64,000 bases of DNA from Kitasatospora gansuensis (lineage in GTDB: Bacteria > Actinomycetota > Actinomycetes > Streptomycetales > Streptomycetaceae): assembly GCF_014203705.1 (NCBI RefSeq), contig NZ_JACHJR010000001.1, forward strand, positions 3,348,001 to 3,412,000. Direction: 5' to 3'. Position 1 is the stretch's first letter. The number at the start of each line of letters is the position of its first letter. A program made the position numbers and the translations under genes. The notes beneath the pieces are model-generated. The model made no database searches and was not told the DNA's origin. It saw only the letters and a list, made by a program, of their open reading frames with translations. Of the stretch, positions 37,484 to 46,782 are shown piece by piece.

Positions 37484-40400
37484 CTATGAGCGGCGGCCCC
37501 GCTGACGACTCGTCAGCCCGAGCACCGCACCCGCCGCAGCCAGCGCCAGCGCCAGCACCGCGAAGAACGCCGCCGGGAAGTCCGACCCGGTGTCCGGCAG
37601 CCCGCCGGTCGCCGAGGCGGTCGGGCTCGCCGGAACGGTCGGCGTGGGCGGGGTCGGCTCGGGCGTCGGGGTCGGGCTCGGGGACGGAGTGGGCTCCGGC
37701 GGGAGGATCAGGCCGAGGTCCAGGTTGAGCTGGGCCTCGCCGCCGGCCACCGTGACGTTCTCGGTGATGCCGGTGACCGGGTCGGCGTCGGAGTCCTCCG
37801 CGCTGGCCGCCGTACGCCGGACCGCGTCCTTGACCGTGACGGTGGCCCCGGCCGGGATGGTGCTCAGGTCGAACTGGACGGCGTAGGTGCCGTCCGGCAC
37901 GTGCAGGAAGATGTAGTAGCCCCGGCCGGTGCTGGTGGAGGTGGCGGGCTTGCCGTTCCGGTCACGGATCTTGCGGCCCTTCCCGTCCAGCAGGAACGCG
38001 GTGACCCCGCCGACGTAGGGCTCGCCCGGGTCCTGGAGGCCGTTCTTGTTGAGGTCGTTCCAGACCAGGTCGCCGATCGAGTTGGCCGGCTTGACCTTCT
38101 GGTGCACCCCGACGCCGACCTTGGCGGGCTCGGCCGGGAGCAGCTGCGCCCCGCTGTTGTCGGTGGCGGTGTAGGCGAAGCTGTTCCAGGCGAACGCGGA
38201 CTCGGGGGCGTCGTACGAGGCGACCATCGGCCAGGTCAGCGTGAACAGCCCGCCGGAGGCCAGCGTGCCGGGCCGGGAGATCCGGAACCAGGTGGCCAGG
38301 CCGGGGCCGGGGAACGTGGTGCTCCACTCCGCGGCGAGCGCGCAGCCCGCCGGACCGCCGAGCGAGACCGGGCGGCACGGGTTCGGCACGGTGGAGTACT
38401 CGACCACCACGGTCGGGTCGCTGCTGACGATGGGTTCGGTCAGCGAGGGCGTCCAGGCGCTGCCGCGCGGGGTCTCCGGCCGCAGCACGTACCCGTCGCC
38501 GGGGGTCGGCAGCCGGTCGTAGGCGACGAAGTCGGTGACCGCGTCCGGCGAGTCGTTGCGGACGGTCATCCGGTACGAGATCTGGCCGCCGGGCGAGGTG
38601 GTGGCCGAGCTGCCGTAGTCGGCGTCCTCGTCGCCCTTGACCTCCTTGAAGGCCCGCAGCACGGCGGGCACCTGGATCTCCACCTTCGAGGAGGCGTGGC
38701 AGAGCTTCTCGGTGGTGTTGCCGTTCTCGTTGAAGTCGTCGGTGTCCGGCACCGAGCTGTCCGTGCCGTAGAACATGCAGGTCACCGGTGGTGACGCCCC
38801 GTCAGCCGTGACGTAGACGTCGTTGGTGAGCGTGCCGGGCTGGGCGCTGCCGGCCGCCTCGGCCTCGAACAGCACCCGGTAGGCCAGGTTGTCGTGCAGG
38901 TACATCATGTCGGGGCTGCCCGCGGGCCAGGTCATCCGGATCAGCTGACGGCCGTTCTTGCCCGGCAGCACGACCACCTCCTGCGGCCCCTTGGCGTCCG
39001 TCCAGGCCGGGTCGGGCCGGACCGAGCCGTCCACGTAGACCATGCCGGGCGGCAGCAGGTCGTACAGCACCAGCGGCTTGTCCAGCGTCCGGCCGGTCCG
39101 GTTGTACGGGATCACCTGGAAGGTGGCTTCGCCGCCGGGGGCGAGCACCGCGCCGGCCACCGTGGTCTTGGCGGCGCCGAGGTTGGTGGCGGCGGTGACG
39201 GTGGTGTCGGCGCAGGCGGTGGCGGTGTCGGTGGTGCTGCCGTCGGTGCCGACCACGGTCACGCAGTTGTGCAGCGGGGTGGGCGCGGTGGCACCGTCGT
39301 GACCGGTGTACAGCACCTGGGCCAGCACCTGGACCGAGCTGCCCGGGCTCCAGCCGGTCGGGATCGGTCCGGCCCAGCTGAACCGCAGGCCGTGCAGCCA
39401 GCGGCCGGCCGGGATGCCGACGATGTCGTTGGCCGGGTCACCCGCACCGGTGGCGAAGGTCAGCCGGCGGGCGGCGGCGCCGTTGAAGGGGGTGCCGGGT
39501 GTGAAGGTCTGCCAGGCCGGGTCGCCGTTCAGCCGGTACTCGAAGGTCAGCCCGATGCTGGTCGGGTTCCACGCCTCCAGCTGGATGCTCTGCGGGGCCA
39601 GCCAGTTGTAGAGGTCGGTGGTGGTGTCGGTGCCCGGGTCGGTCATCACCAGGCTGGTGATCGGGACCGAGACGTTGGTCGGGAACAGACTGAACGAACC
39701 GATGTCACCGGACACGAACTTCGACTGCCAGACCTTGGCGGACGAGATCTTCACCCCGGTGCTCGGGTCCTGGAAGGTCGGGCTGACTGCGGTGGCGGTG
39801 TCCAGGTCCCGGGCACCGTCCGGGCCGAGCGGGTCGCCGTTCAGGGTGACCGAGTTGGTGGCGGTGCTGCCGGTCGGGAAGGTCGGGTCGGGGAAGTTGA
39901 CCACCAGTACCCCGGGGTTGCGGCAGCCCGCCTGGCCGTTGCCGGAGACGAACGGACCGACGTCGTACTGCCAGGTGTTGGTCCCGCTCCCGTCGTCCGC
40001 CCAGCCGGGCGAGCGCGAGGTGTCCACCACCGCGCCGGCCGGCAGCTTGTCGATCAGCTTGGTGACGTCCAGGTCGACGTTCGGCACCCCGTCGGTGGAG
40101 CAGGTGCTGAACTGGTACGTCACCGTGCGGCCGTCCTGGCTGCTGGTCTGCACGCCCTTGGTGACCTTGTACTTCGGCTGCACCACCGCCGTGGTGGTGG
40201 CGGTGCCGGTCTGCGGGGTCTCGCCGTCGGCGGTGAAGACGGCCGAGTTGACCGCCTGGGTGCCGTTCGCGGTGGTGAAGTTGGGGAACTTGAGGGTCAC
40301 CTTGACGGTGGCGGTGGTGCCGGGGGTGAGCGGGTTGAGCGCGATGTCCATCGTGCCCCCCTTCGCCCCGGCGGCGGGCACGGTGGAGTTGTCGACGTCC

Positions 40401-40672
40401 ACGGTGGTGGCGTCCGGCGTCCAGCCGACGAACTCCATCCCGGCCGGCAGCGCGTCGGTGATCTTCCCGTTCTCGCAGTCGGTCTGGGAACACGTGTAGC
40501 TGAGGGTGTAGGTGACGTTCTCCCCGGGCGCCGGGTTCGCCTTGTCCACCGTCTTGGTGAAGGTGATCGCCGCCAGCGCGTTCGGAGTGCCGGCCACCGT
40601 GCCGGCGAGCAGGCTGGCGGACAGCAGCCCACAGGCTGTCAGCAACCGGGGAACCCGGGATTTCTTCCACAT
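37484..40672 (-). CDS. LPDTG-anchored DUF11/SdrD-like surface protein
   Basis: 1062-aa exported protein. The N-terminus is a Sec signal peptide ending near TPNALA-AITF. A chain of DUF11-like beta domains follows (FTKTVDKANPAPGENVTYTL at the start; others near residues 500 and 620). Then comes an SdrD B-like Cna domain (GDLVWNDLNKNGLQDPGEPY near 870), a Pro/Thr-rich spacer, and a sortase signal: LPDTG at 38 residues from the end, a hydrophobic helix and SRQRGRRS. Start ATG 40672 is preferred; ATG 40689 is possible. It is probably an adhesin or structural envelope protein made in aerial growth. Confidence 0.9.
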   Translation of the reverse strand: MWKKSRVPRLLTACGLLSASLLAGTVAGTPNALAAITFTKTVDKANPAPGENVTYTLSYTCSQTDCENGKITDALPAGMEFVGWTPDATTVDVDNSTVPAAGAKGGTMDIALNPLTPGTTATVKVTLKFPNFTTANGTQAVNSAVFTADGETPQTGTATTTAVVQPKYKVTKGVQTSSQDGRTVTYQFSTCSTDGVPNVDLDVTKLIDKLPAGAVVDTSRSPGWADDGSGTNTWQYDVGPFVSGNGQAGCRNPGVLVVNFPDPTFPTGSTATNSVTLNGDPLGPDGARDLDTATAVSPTFQDPSTGVKISSAKVWQSKFVSGDIGSFSLFPTNVSVPITSLVMTDPGTDTTTDLYNWLAPQSIQLEAWNPTSIGLTFEYRLNGDPAWQTFTPGTPFNGAAARRLTFATGAGDPANDIVGIPAGRWLHGLRFSWAGPIPTGWSPGSSVQVLAQVLYTGHDGATAPTPLHNCVTVVGTDGSTTDTATACADTTVTAATNLGAAKTTVAGAVLAPGGEATFQVIPYNRTGRTLDKPLVLYDLLPPGMVYVDGSVRPDPAWTDAKGPQEVVVLPGKNGRQLIRMTWPAGSPDMMYLHDNLAYRVLFEAEAAGSAQPGTLTNDVYVTADGASPPVTCMFYGTDSSVPDTDDFNENGNTTEKLCHASSKVEIQVPAVLRAFKEVKGDEDADYGSSATTSPGGQISYRMTVRNDSPDAVTDFVAYDRLPTPGDGYVLRPETPRGSAWTPSLTEPIVSSDPTVVVEYSTVPNPCRPVSLGGPAGCALAAEWSTTFPGPGLATWFRISRPGTLASGGLFTLTWPMVASYDAPESAFAWNSFAYTATDNSGAQLLPAEPAKVGVGVHQKVKPANSIGDLVWNDLNKNGLQDPGEPYVGGVTAFLLDGKGRKIRDRNGKPATSTSTGRGYYIFLHVPDGTYAVQFDLSTIPAGATVTVKDAVRRTAASAEDSDADPVTGITENVTVAGGEAQLNLDLGLILPPEPTPSPSPTPTPEPTPPTPTVPASPTASATGGLPDTGSDFPAAFFAVLALALAAAGAVLGLTSRQRGRRS

Positions 40673-40758
40673 TCCCCCATCTGATGCCATCCGTCGCATT
40701 TGTCTGATACGCCACGACGGAGTTGTCAACCGGTAGGACCAACAGGTCGTCAGATGGG

Positions 40759-41787
40759 CTACTGCGCGGGGCGGGTGGAGCTGCGCAGCACCAGGCCGGT
40801 GGCCAGCGGGGCCACCGGGGGGACCGGTTCGCCGCGCAGCAGGGCCGCCAGCGCGGCCACGCCCGTACGGCCCAGCTCCTCGCCCGGCAGGTCGACGGTG
40901 GTGAGCGGCGGTGCCAGCAGATCGGCCACCGGGATGTTGTCGATGCCGACCACCGAGACGTCGGCGGGAATCCGCAGCCCGAGCTCGGCGGCCGCCTGGT
41001 ACAGCCCGGAGGCGACCACGTCGTCGTCGCAGACCACCGCGCGCGGGCGGTCCTGACGGCTGAGCAGCTGGTGGGCGGCGGACCGCGCGGCGCGCTGACC
41101 CTCGTTCAGGGTGACGCCCAGCTCCAGCACTTCGAGCCCCTCGGTGGCCGCCTCGAAGGCGGCCTGCCGGACCCGGAAGGTGTACGCGGAGTGGGTCGAG
41201 CGCAGGTGGCCGATCCGCCGGTGGCCGAGCGCGGTCAGGTGCTCGACGGCGGCCCTCATGCCGCCCGCGACGTCCAGCTCGACGGTCGGGCGGGTCCGGC
41301 CGGTGCCCGGGTCGGCCAGCGCCGGGTCGGCGTCCAGGAAGACCACGGGGGTGTCTGCGGGCAGCGCGCCGAGCTGACTGTCGTCCGGCGAGCAGAGCAG
41401 CAGACCGTCGAACCGGCTGGTGGTGGCCGCCTCGGCCAGCGTCGCACTCCCCCAGCCCGAACTGACCACCACGGCCAGACCGTGCTTCCCCGCCTCCTCG
41501 TGCACCCCCACCAGCACCCGGCCGAAGAACGGACCGAGGATGTTCGGCACCGCGAGCAGGATCATCCCGCTCCGGCCCAGCCGCAGCTGACGGCCCGCCG
41601 CCTGCGGCCGGTAGCCGAGCGTCCTGGCCGCCTCGCGGACCCGCTCCCGGGTCGCCTCGGAGACCCGCTGCCCGGCCTCCGCCCCGGAGAACACCAGCGA
41701 GACGGTCGCCTGCGAGACCCCGGCCAGCCGCGCCACGTCCCGGCCGGTCGGGCGCCGGGACGGCGGCGGTGCGGAGGACTCGGTCAT
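40759..41787 (-). CDS. LacI-family transcriptional regulator
   Basis: 342-aa repressor-type regulator with an N-terminal HTH and hinge (GRDVARLAGVSQATVSLVFS at residues about 14-33) and a periplasmic-binding-like effector domain. It begins at ATG 41787; upstream codons are only an open antisense-like frame. LacI proteins mostly sense sugars, yet no sugar transporter lies next to it. The adjacent genes are the LPDTG surface protein downstream and a small DUF4229 protein upstream, both on the same strand. Confidence 0.92.
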   Translation of the reverse strand: MTESSAPPPSRRPTGRDVARLAGVSQATVSLVFSGAEAGQRVSEATRERVREAARTLGYRPQAAGRQLRLGRSGMILLAVPNILGPFFGRVLVGVHEEAGKHGLAVVVSSGWGSATLAEAATTSRFDGLLLCSPDDSQLGALPADTPVVFLDADPALADPGTGRTRPTVELDVAGGMRAAVEHLTALGHRRIGHLRSTHSAYTFRVRQAAFEAATEGLEVLELGVTLNEGQRAARSAAHQLLSRQDRPRAVVCDDDVVASGLYQAAAELGLRIPADVSVVGIDNIPVADLLAPPLTTVDLPGEELGRTGVAALAALLRGEPVPPVAPLATGLVLRSSTRPAQ

Positions 41788-41801
41788 CGCTGGGGGACGG
41801 C

Positions 41802-42125
41802 TCAGCCCTGGCCCTGCGCGGCCGCCGCACGGGCGGCGTCGTCGGCGGCGTCCTCCTCGGCGGCCACCTCGGCCGAACGGGACCGGCGGTTCGCCACCTT
41901 CTCGGCCAGCTGCGCGGACATCTCGTCGCGCTGCTTGCTGAGCAGGATGTAGCTGAGCGGCGCGGACACCAGACCCGCGATCAGCACCAGGAAGACCACA
42001 CCCGTGCTGCCGGTGACCGGGATGACCCCGAAGCGGCCGAGCAGCATGGCGAGCAGCAGGCACGACAGGAAGATGCTCAGGCGCATCGAGGTGTAGCGGA
42101 GCGTGGCGTGCTTCTTGCTGCTCAC
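41802..42125 (-). CDS. DUF4229 small membrane protein
   Basis: 107-aa protein from GTG 42125 with AAGGA 7 nt upstream. Two transmembrane helices (residues about 15-33 and 40-61) are followed by a charged coiled-coil-like tail (LLSKQRDEMSAQLAEKVANR, Arg/Glu/Ala-rich). The family is conserved in actinobacteria and has no known function. It lies 14 bp before the LacI gene on the same strand. Confidence 0.83.
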   Translation of the reverse strand: MSSKKHATLRYTSMRLSIFLSCLLLAMLLGRFGVIPVTGSTGVVFLVLIAGLVSAPLSYILLSKQRDEMSAQLAEKVANRRSRSAEVAAEEDAADDAARAAAAQGQG

Positions 42126-42221
42126 GGGGACGTCCTTCACTGCGGGGGTACGGCTGGCGCGGCTATCCAGTGAAGCATGCCCGTACGGCTGCGCCTTTTG
42201 CAGGGCACACGGTTCGGAAGA

Positions 42222-42337
42222 CAGGGGCTCGGGGAACTGCGACGCCGACCTCGTGAGCGTTGCACCTGTGTGGATGGTCAGGCACTTTCGCAGTGATACC
42301 CGCCAGCCACGAACCGTCGCAGTTTCCCGAGCCCCTG
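42222..42337 (+). repeat. Type I palindromic repeat, copy C
   Basis: 116-bp copy. The left arm is identical to copy B and the right arm has one C-to-T change. Inner blocks GACGCCGACCTCG and GGTCAGGCACTTTCGCAGTG are conserved. It ends 3 bp beyond the stop codon of the GNAT gene at 42341. Confidence 0.9.
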
Positions 42338-42340
42338 CTT

Positions 42341-42865
42341 CTACCGGAGGTCGAGCCACATGGTGACGTCGTCGCGGTCGTCGCCCGGGGCCACCCGGAT
42401 GGCGCCGGGGACCCGGCCGACCTCGGTGTAGCCGCAGCGGCCGTAGAACTTCTCCAGGCCGAGCCCGCCGCGGAGGGTGAGCCGGAGGCCGGCCCAGCCG
42501 GCCTCGCGGGCGACCCGGGCGGCCTCGGCCATCAGCTGCACGCCGTACCCGCTGCCCTGGAAGTCGGGGTGCACCATGACCCGCTTGAGCAGCCGCCAGT
42601 GGTCCATCAGGTCGAACCGCATGTCCTCGAAGAACAGCGCCGCCGCCAGCCGCCCGCCCGGCTCGAAGCCGACCAGCAGCATGTCCGGCTGGCCGGGGCC
42701 GAGGCCGCCGAACTGCTTCTCCGCCGTGACCCAGACCTGATCCTCCGTCACCGGCGGGACGAACCCGACGGCGCCGCCCGCGTTGGTCGCGTCGGTCCAC
42801 AGGGTGATGATCGCGGCCCGCAGTTCGGGGGTCAGCTCGGGGGCCAGGGCGAAGGTCAGCGTCAT
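42341..42865 (-). CDS. GNAT-family N-acetyltransferase
   Basis: 174-aa acetyl-CoA-dependent acetyltransferase. Motif A is VMVHPDFQGSGYGVQLMAEA (R/QxxGxG/A pyrophosphate loop, residues about 98-117). Motif B follows as LRLTLRGGLGLEKFYGRCGY. ATG 42865 gives MTLTFALAPELTPELRAAII. The substrate is unknown. It lies 11 bp downstream of the MFS gene, suggesting an operon. A type I repeat follows its stop. Confidence 0.9.
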   Translation of the reverse strand: MTLTFALAPELTPELRAAIITLWTDATNAGGAVGFVPPVTEDQVWVTAEKQFGGLGPGQPDMLLVGFEPGGRLAAALFFEDMRFDLMDHWRLLKRVMVHPDFQGSGYGVQLMAEAARVAREAGWAGLRLTLRGGLGLEKFYGRCGYTEVGRVPGAIRVAPGDDRDDVTMWLDLR

Positions 42866-42876
42866 GAGTCCCAAGC

Positions 42877-44184
42877 CTAATCGGCGGCCAGGACAGGCCG
42901 GGCGGAGGTGTCCCGGCCGAGCGCCAGGCAGAGCAGCACGGCCACCGCGCAGAGCGCGCCGGCGCCGTACCAGGCCAGGTCGTAGTCGCCGAACCGGTCC
43001 CGGCTCAGGCCGGCCAGGCCGGCCACCGCGGCGGCGCCGAGCTGGTGGCAGGCCAGCACCCAGCCGAACACCACGGGTGCGTCGGCGCCGAAGTGGCGGC
43101 GGCAGAGCGCGATGGTCGGCGGCACGGTGGCGACCCAGTCCAGGCCGTAGAAGATCACGAAGGCCAGGATCGGCGGCTCCAGCGAACCGGCGAACAGCTG
43201 CGGCAGGAAGAGCAGCGAGAGGCCGCGCAGCGCGTAGTAGGTGATCAGCAGCGAGCGGGAGTCGAAGCGGTCGGTGAACCAGCCGCTGGCGATCGTGCCG
43301 ACCACGTCGAAGACGCCGACCAGCGCGAGCAGGCTCGCGGCCGTGGTGACCGGCATGCCGTGGTCGTGGGCGGCCGGGATGAAGTGGGTGCCGACCAAGC
43401 CCGCCGTGGTGGCGCCGCAGATCGCGAACGAGCCCGCCAGCAGCCAGAACGCCCGGCTGCGGCTGACCTCGCGGAGGATCCGCAGGCTGCGCAGGATCGC
43501 GCTGCCGTCGGTCACCGGCGCGGGCGGCTGCTCGGTGGCCCCGTACGGGAGCAGGCCGAGGTCGGCCGGGCGTTCGCGCATCAGCAGCAGCACCGGGAGG
43601 GCGACCACGGTGGCGGAGACCGAGACCACCACCACGGCGGTCCGCCAGCCGTGCTCCTCGACCAGCCAGGCGAGCAGCGGCATGAAGACCAGGTTGCCCG
43701 CCGCACCGGCGGCGGTGAGCACGCCGGTGACCAGTCCCTGCCGGGCGGCGAACCAGCGGCCGGAGACGGTGGTGGCGAACGCCCCCGCCATCGAGCCGGA
43801 GCCGAGGCCGACCAGGACACCCCAGCAGAGCACCAGTTGCCAGCTCTGGGTCATCAGCATGGTGAGACCGGCGCCGGTGGATATCGTCAGCAGCGCGCTC
43901 ACCACGATCAGCCGGACGCCGAAGCGGTCCATCAGGGCGGCGGCGAACGGCGCGGTCAGGCCGTAGAGGGTGAGGTTGACCGAGACGGCGGCCGAGATGG
44001 TGCCGTGCGACCAGCCGAACTCGCTGTGCAGGGCGTCCATCATCAACCCGGGCGTCGACCGGAACCCCGCTGAGCCGAGCAGCACCAGCAGGGTCACCCC
44101 GGCCACCACCCAGGCGTAGTGCGGGCGACGGGACTTGACGACGGACGGGGCGTCGACCGGGGCGGTGGCGGGGGCTTCGTTCAC
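42877..44184 (-). CDS. MFS transporter, monocarboxylate/oxalate-formate type
   Basis: 435-aa major facilitator with twelve helices. GTG 44184 (V-NEAPATAPVDAPSVVKSRRP) has AAGGA 8 nt upstream. The N-terminal HYAWVVAGVTLLVLLGSAGF and LIVVSALLTISTGAGLTMLM segments with GTISAAVSVNLTLYGLTAPF resemble the oxalate:formate antiporter and monocarboxylate porter branch. The substrate is probably an organic acid. A downstream GNAT enzyme lies 11 bp away on the same strand. Confidence 0.88.
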   Translation of the reverse strand: MNEAPATAPVDAPSVVKSRRPHYAWVVAGVTLLVLLGSAGFRSTPGLMMDALHSEFGWSHGTISAAVSVNLTLYGLTAPFAAALMDRFGVRLIVVSALLTISTGAGLTMLMTQSWQLVLCWGVLVGLGSGSMAGAFATTVSGRWFAARQGLVTGVLTAAGAAGNLVFMPLLAWLVEEHGWRTAVVVVSVSATVVALPVLLLMRERPADLGLLPYGATEQPPAPVTDGSAILRSLRILREVSRSRAFWLLAGSFAICGATTAGLVGTHFIPAAHDHGMPVTTAASLLALVGVFDVVGTIASGWFTDRFDSRSLLITYYALRGLSLLFLPQLFAGSLEPPILAFVIFYGLDWVATVPPTIALCRRHFGADAPVVFGWVLACHQLGAAAVAGLAGLSRDRFGDYDLAWYGAGALCAVAVLLCLALGRDTSARPVLAAD

Positions 44185-44269
44185 GTGATGATCCTTCCGT
44201 ATGTCCCGTCCCCCACACGAGGGGCTGAACTGCCACGTTGCTGCGAAACACCGCCACCGCCCGGCTGCC

Positions 44270-45556
44270 TCACGCCCGGTCGGGGACCCTGCGGAGGGTG
44301 CGGATGGGCCGGGCGAGGAGCAGGGCGACGACCGCCAAAAGAGAGACCACGATGCCGACTTCGAGCACCCGGTCGGCGCCGAAGGCGTTGGTGGCGGGGC
44401 CGGAGAGGGCGCTGCCGATCGGGAACATGCAGACCGAACCGGCCACCTCGTAGGCGTGGATCCGGTTGAGCACCTCGCCCGGGACCTGCGTCTGCACGCT
44501 GGTGGCCCACATGACGCTCCAGAAGGTGAGGCCGATGCCGACCACCACCTGGGCGATGCCGAGCAGCCAGGCGGGCCAGCCCAGCACGATGCCGAGCGGG
44601 TACAGCGGGAACGCGAGCATGGCCACCGCTCCGACGGCGAGCGGGCGTTGGGGCTTGAAGCGAACCGCGAGCAGGCCACCGACCACGGTGCCCGCCCCGA
44701 ACGCGCAGTTGAGCAGGAAGTAGACGGAGTCGCCGTACTCAGGGATGACCAGCCCGGAGGTGACCGGCAGCAGCGGGCCCCAGCCGAGCACGGTGAAGAA
44801 GAGCCAGACCAGGATCACGCCCCAGAGCCAGCTGCGGGAACGGAACTCGTGCCAGCCGACCACCAGGTTGCGCCAGAGGCTGTCGCCCGGCGGCGGGGCC
44901 GGGACGGCGCCGAGCCGGAGTGCGAACAGGCAGATCGCGCTGATCCCGAAGGTGACGGCCGCGATCACCATCACCCAGCCGGTGGCGACGGCGGCCAAGG
45001 CTCCGGCCAGGGCCGGGCCGAGCAGGGCGGCGAAAGCCTCGGAGGTGCGCAGTACGCCGTTGGCGCCCTGCACGTCGCGGGCTACCAGCGGGACGGTGGA
45101 GGCCGCGCCGGGCTGGAACATCGCGGCGGCCGTCCCGGCCAGGGCGAGCAGGAGGTAGAGCTGCCAGAGCTGGTCGATCCCCCGGAAGAAGAGCACCGCG
45201 AGCAGCACCCGGGTGGTCAGGTTGAGCAGGTCGGCGCCGATCATCATCCGGCGGGCGGTGAACCGGTCGGCGAGGACGCCGCCGAACAGCACCAGACCGG
45301 CGAACGGGCCGAACAGGAAGGCCAGGGCGAAGCCGACGGTGCTGGCGCCGTGGTGGGCGCTGACGAGGCCGGCGGTCACCGCGACCGGGAGCATCGCGTC
45401 GCCGAGCAGGCCGGCGCTGCGGGCGGTGAAGTAGTACCGGAAGTTGCGGGACCAGATCGCCGGCGGCTCGGCCGACGGAGCTGCGGTGGGCCGGATCTCG
45501 ACGGACTGGTCCTGGAGTTCGGGGAGCGTCACCCCAGCAGTTTTGGTGTAGACCAC
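44270..45556 (-). CDS. MFS transporter, EntS-like exporter type
   Basis: 428-aa major facilitator of the MFS_3/EntS type. After a 35-residue polar N-terminus come NFRYYFTARSAGLLGDAMLP and GLVLFGGVLADRFTARRMMI, the family's loop 2-3 signature, and a second half with VTSGLVIPEYGDSVYFLLNC. It is likely an exporter of a drug or siderophore-like compound. It starts at GTG 45556. The start codon is embedded in a near-perfect 10-bp inverted repeat that could hide the ribosome-binding site. Confidence 0.88.
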   Translation of the reverse strand: MVYTKTAGVTLPELQDQSVEIRPTAAPSAEPPAIWSRNFRYYFTARSAGLLGDAMLPVAVTAGLVSAHHGASTVGFALAFLFGPFAGLVLFGGVLADRFTARRMMIGADLLNLTTRVLLAVLFFRGIDQLWQLYLLLALAGTAAAMFQPGAASTVPLVARDVQGANGVLRTSEAFAALLGPALAGALAAVATGWVMVIAAVTFGISAICLFALRLGAVPAPPPGDSLWRNLVVGWHEFRSRSWLWGVILVWLFFTVLGWGPLLPVTSGLVIPEYGDSVYFLLNCAFGAGTVVGGLLAVRFKPQRPLAVGAVAMLAFPLYPLGIVLGWPAWLLGIAQVVVGIGLTFWSVMWATSVQTQVPGEVLNRIHAYEVAGSVCMFPIGSALSGPATNAFGADRVLEVGIVVSLLAVVALLLARPIRTLRRVPDRA

Positions 45557-45576
45557 TCCGATTTCCAGTGGTTTAC
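45548..45576 (-). promoter_or_regulatory. Inverted repeat spanning the MFS start codon
   Basis: GTAGACCACT and AGTGGTTTAC pair over ten positions with one G/T mismatch, around a 9-nt loop. On the mRNA the GTG start is in one arm and GGAAATCGG, the likely ribosome-binding site, is in the loop. It may be a translational switch or a repressor operator. Confidence 0.45.
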
Positions 45577-45581
45577 GGTCA

Positions 45582-45642
45582 CGATCGGACGGCGGCGCGG
45601 CATGCGCGCCCCGAGCACGGCACGACGGCCGCCGTCCGATCG
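45582..45642. promoter_or_regulatory. 15-bp inverted repeat upstream of the MFS gene
   Basis: CGATCGGACGGCGGC and its exact mirror GCCGCCGTCCGATCG flank a 31-nt loop, 26 bp before the MFS gene. The rest of this 328-bp gap (45557-45884) shows no gene; open frames there lack ribosome-binding sites. It may be a terminator facing the other way or part of a leader structure. Confidence 0.4.
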
Positions 45643-45884
45643 GCGTGCCCGGGGCCCCTGCACCCGCGCACCGAGCGCTCCGTACTCGTCAAGGAAGGAA
45701 ATCCCACCCGCGCGACCGGCAGCCTGCGACCCCCAGCTGACCGCACCGATGCTCCCTCGACGTCCCCTCACAACGGAGAACTGCACCCAAGAGTGATCAG
45801 TTGGATACGTCACGTCAATGGGTTGTCGGAAATTCGGAATGGTTGCGGCGCATTTAGCGAGTCACGGGAGCGTGCGGCGTAGGA

Positions 45885-46403
45885 TCACGCGATCAGTGCG
45901 CCCCCTGCGCCGCTGGTCCGCTCCATGGCCGGGGCCACCATCGCGCCCTCGCCGATCTCGCACCAGACCCGCTTGCCGGAGCCGTCCGGGTACCAGCCCC
46001 AGCGCTCGCACAGCAGCTCCACCAGCTCCAGGCCCCGCCCGTTGGTCGCGTCACCGGCCGCGCACCTGGGGGCGGGCGCGATACAGCTGCCGTCGGCCAC
46101 CTCGACCCGGACCAGGGTCGGCGCCGACGGTCCGTCACCCTCCGGCAGCGGCACGGAGAGCCGGAGCACGGCCGGCGAACCGGTGTGCACCACCGCGTTG
46201 GTGACCAGTTCGGAGACCACCAGGACCAGGGTCTCGGCGATCGGCGCGTCCGGGTCGAACCCGTGGCCCTGCAGCCGCGAGCGAACCCACCGGCGCGCCC
46301 GGCCGACCTCGGCCGGGTCCGCCTGGACCGCCAACTGGACCTGAAGTACCTGCACCGCTCCACCACCCGCACTCGCAGTTCGAGGCCCGGTCGGACCGGC
46401 CAT
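45885..46403 (-). CDS. RsbW-like ATP-binding regulatory protein
   Basis: 172-aa HATPase_c_2 protein of the kind streptomycetes have in dozens. The N-box is LVVSELVTNAVVHTGSPAVL, the G1 box VRVEVADGSC and the Gly-rich lid ATNGRGLELVELLCERWG. These act as anti-sigma-like kinases or ATPase switches. ATG 46403 (MAGPTGPRT) is favoured; ATG 46454 is possible. It has no adjacent anti-anti-sigma gene. The divergent ECF sigma gene at 46783 has its own zinc-finger partner. Confidence 0.85.
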   Translation of the reverse strand: MAGPTGPRTASAGGGAVQVLQVQLAVQADPAEVGRARRWVRSRLQGHGFDPDAPIAETLVLVVSELVTNAVVHTGSPAVLRLSVPLPEGDGPSAPTLVRVEVADGSCIAPAPRCAAGDATNGRGLELVELLCERWGWYPDGSGKRVWCEIGEGAMVAPAMERTSGAGGALIA

Positions 46404-46782
46404 GGCTCCGTCACGAATACGCCTCAGAATGATCCGGCAGGACGGTCGCAGCAAGCGCTTCAGGCATATTCCAGCGATCGGGGGACAGCGCAGTGCATAC
46501 TGTCCCGCTCACTCTGGCGAGCGTCGCACCGGCGATCGTCCGGCCACCCGCTCCGACCTGGCCTTCCGACGGTCGGCGCGAGCGTAACGAAACGTACCGC
46601 GAGGCGACGCCGAACCGACCGCCGCCACGAGCGAACCACCCTTGCTACATCTGTCCACCGCGGATCGAACGACGAAAGTCCGTATGGCCACCATGAACTG
46701 ACGACTCGAAACTTCTTCATACGATTCCCCCCGCCGACGATTCCCGGCCAGTTACCGTGGACCTGAAGCAGGGGGAGGGGCG
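46404..46782. other. Divergent regulatory gap, no gene seen
   Basis: 379 bp between the RsbW-like gene and the ECF sigma gene. It has lower GC than its neighbours. Frames here lack ribosome-binding sites and coding bias. It probably holds promoters for both genes; a GAAGAAGTTTCGAG stretch (46705-46725, minus strand) is AT-rich. No clear -35/-10 pair could be fixed. Confidence 0.4.

Noticed and set aside
37484..41830. Extension of the surface-protein frame to 41830 (1448 codons)
   Set aside because: Codons beyond 40672 run antisense-like through the LacI gene frame and contain no signal peptide; the signal peptide starts at 40672.
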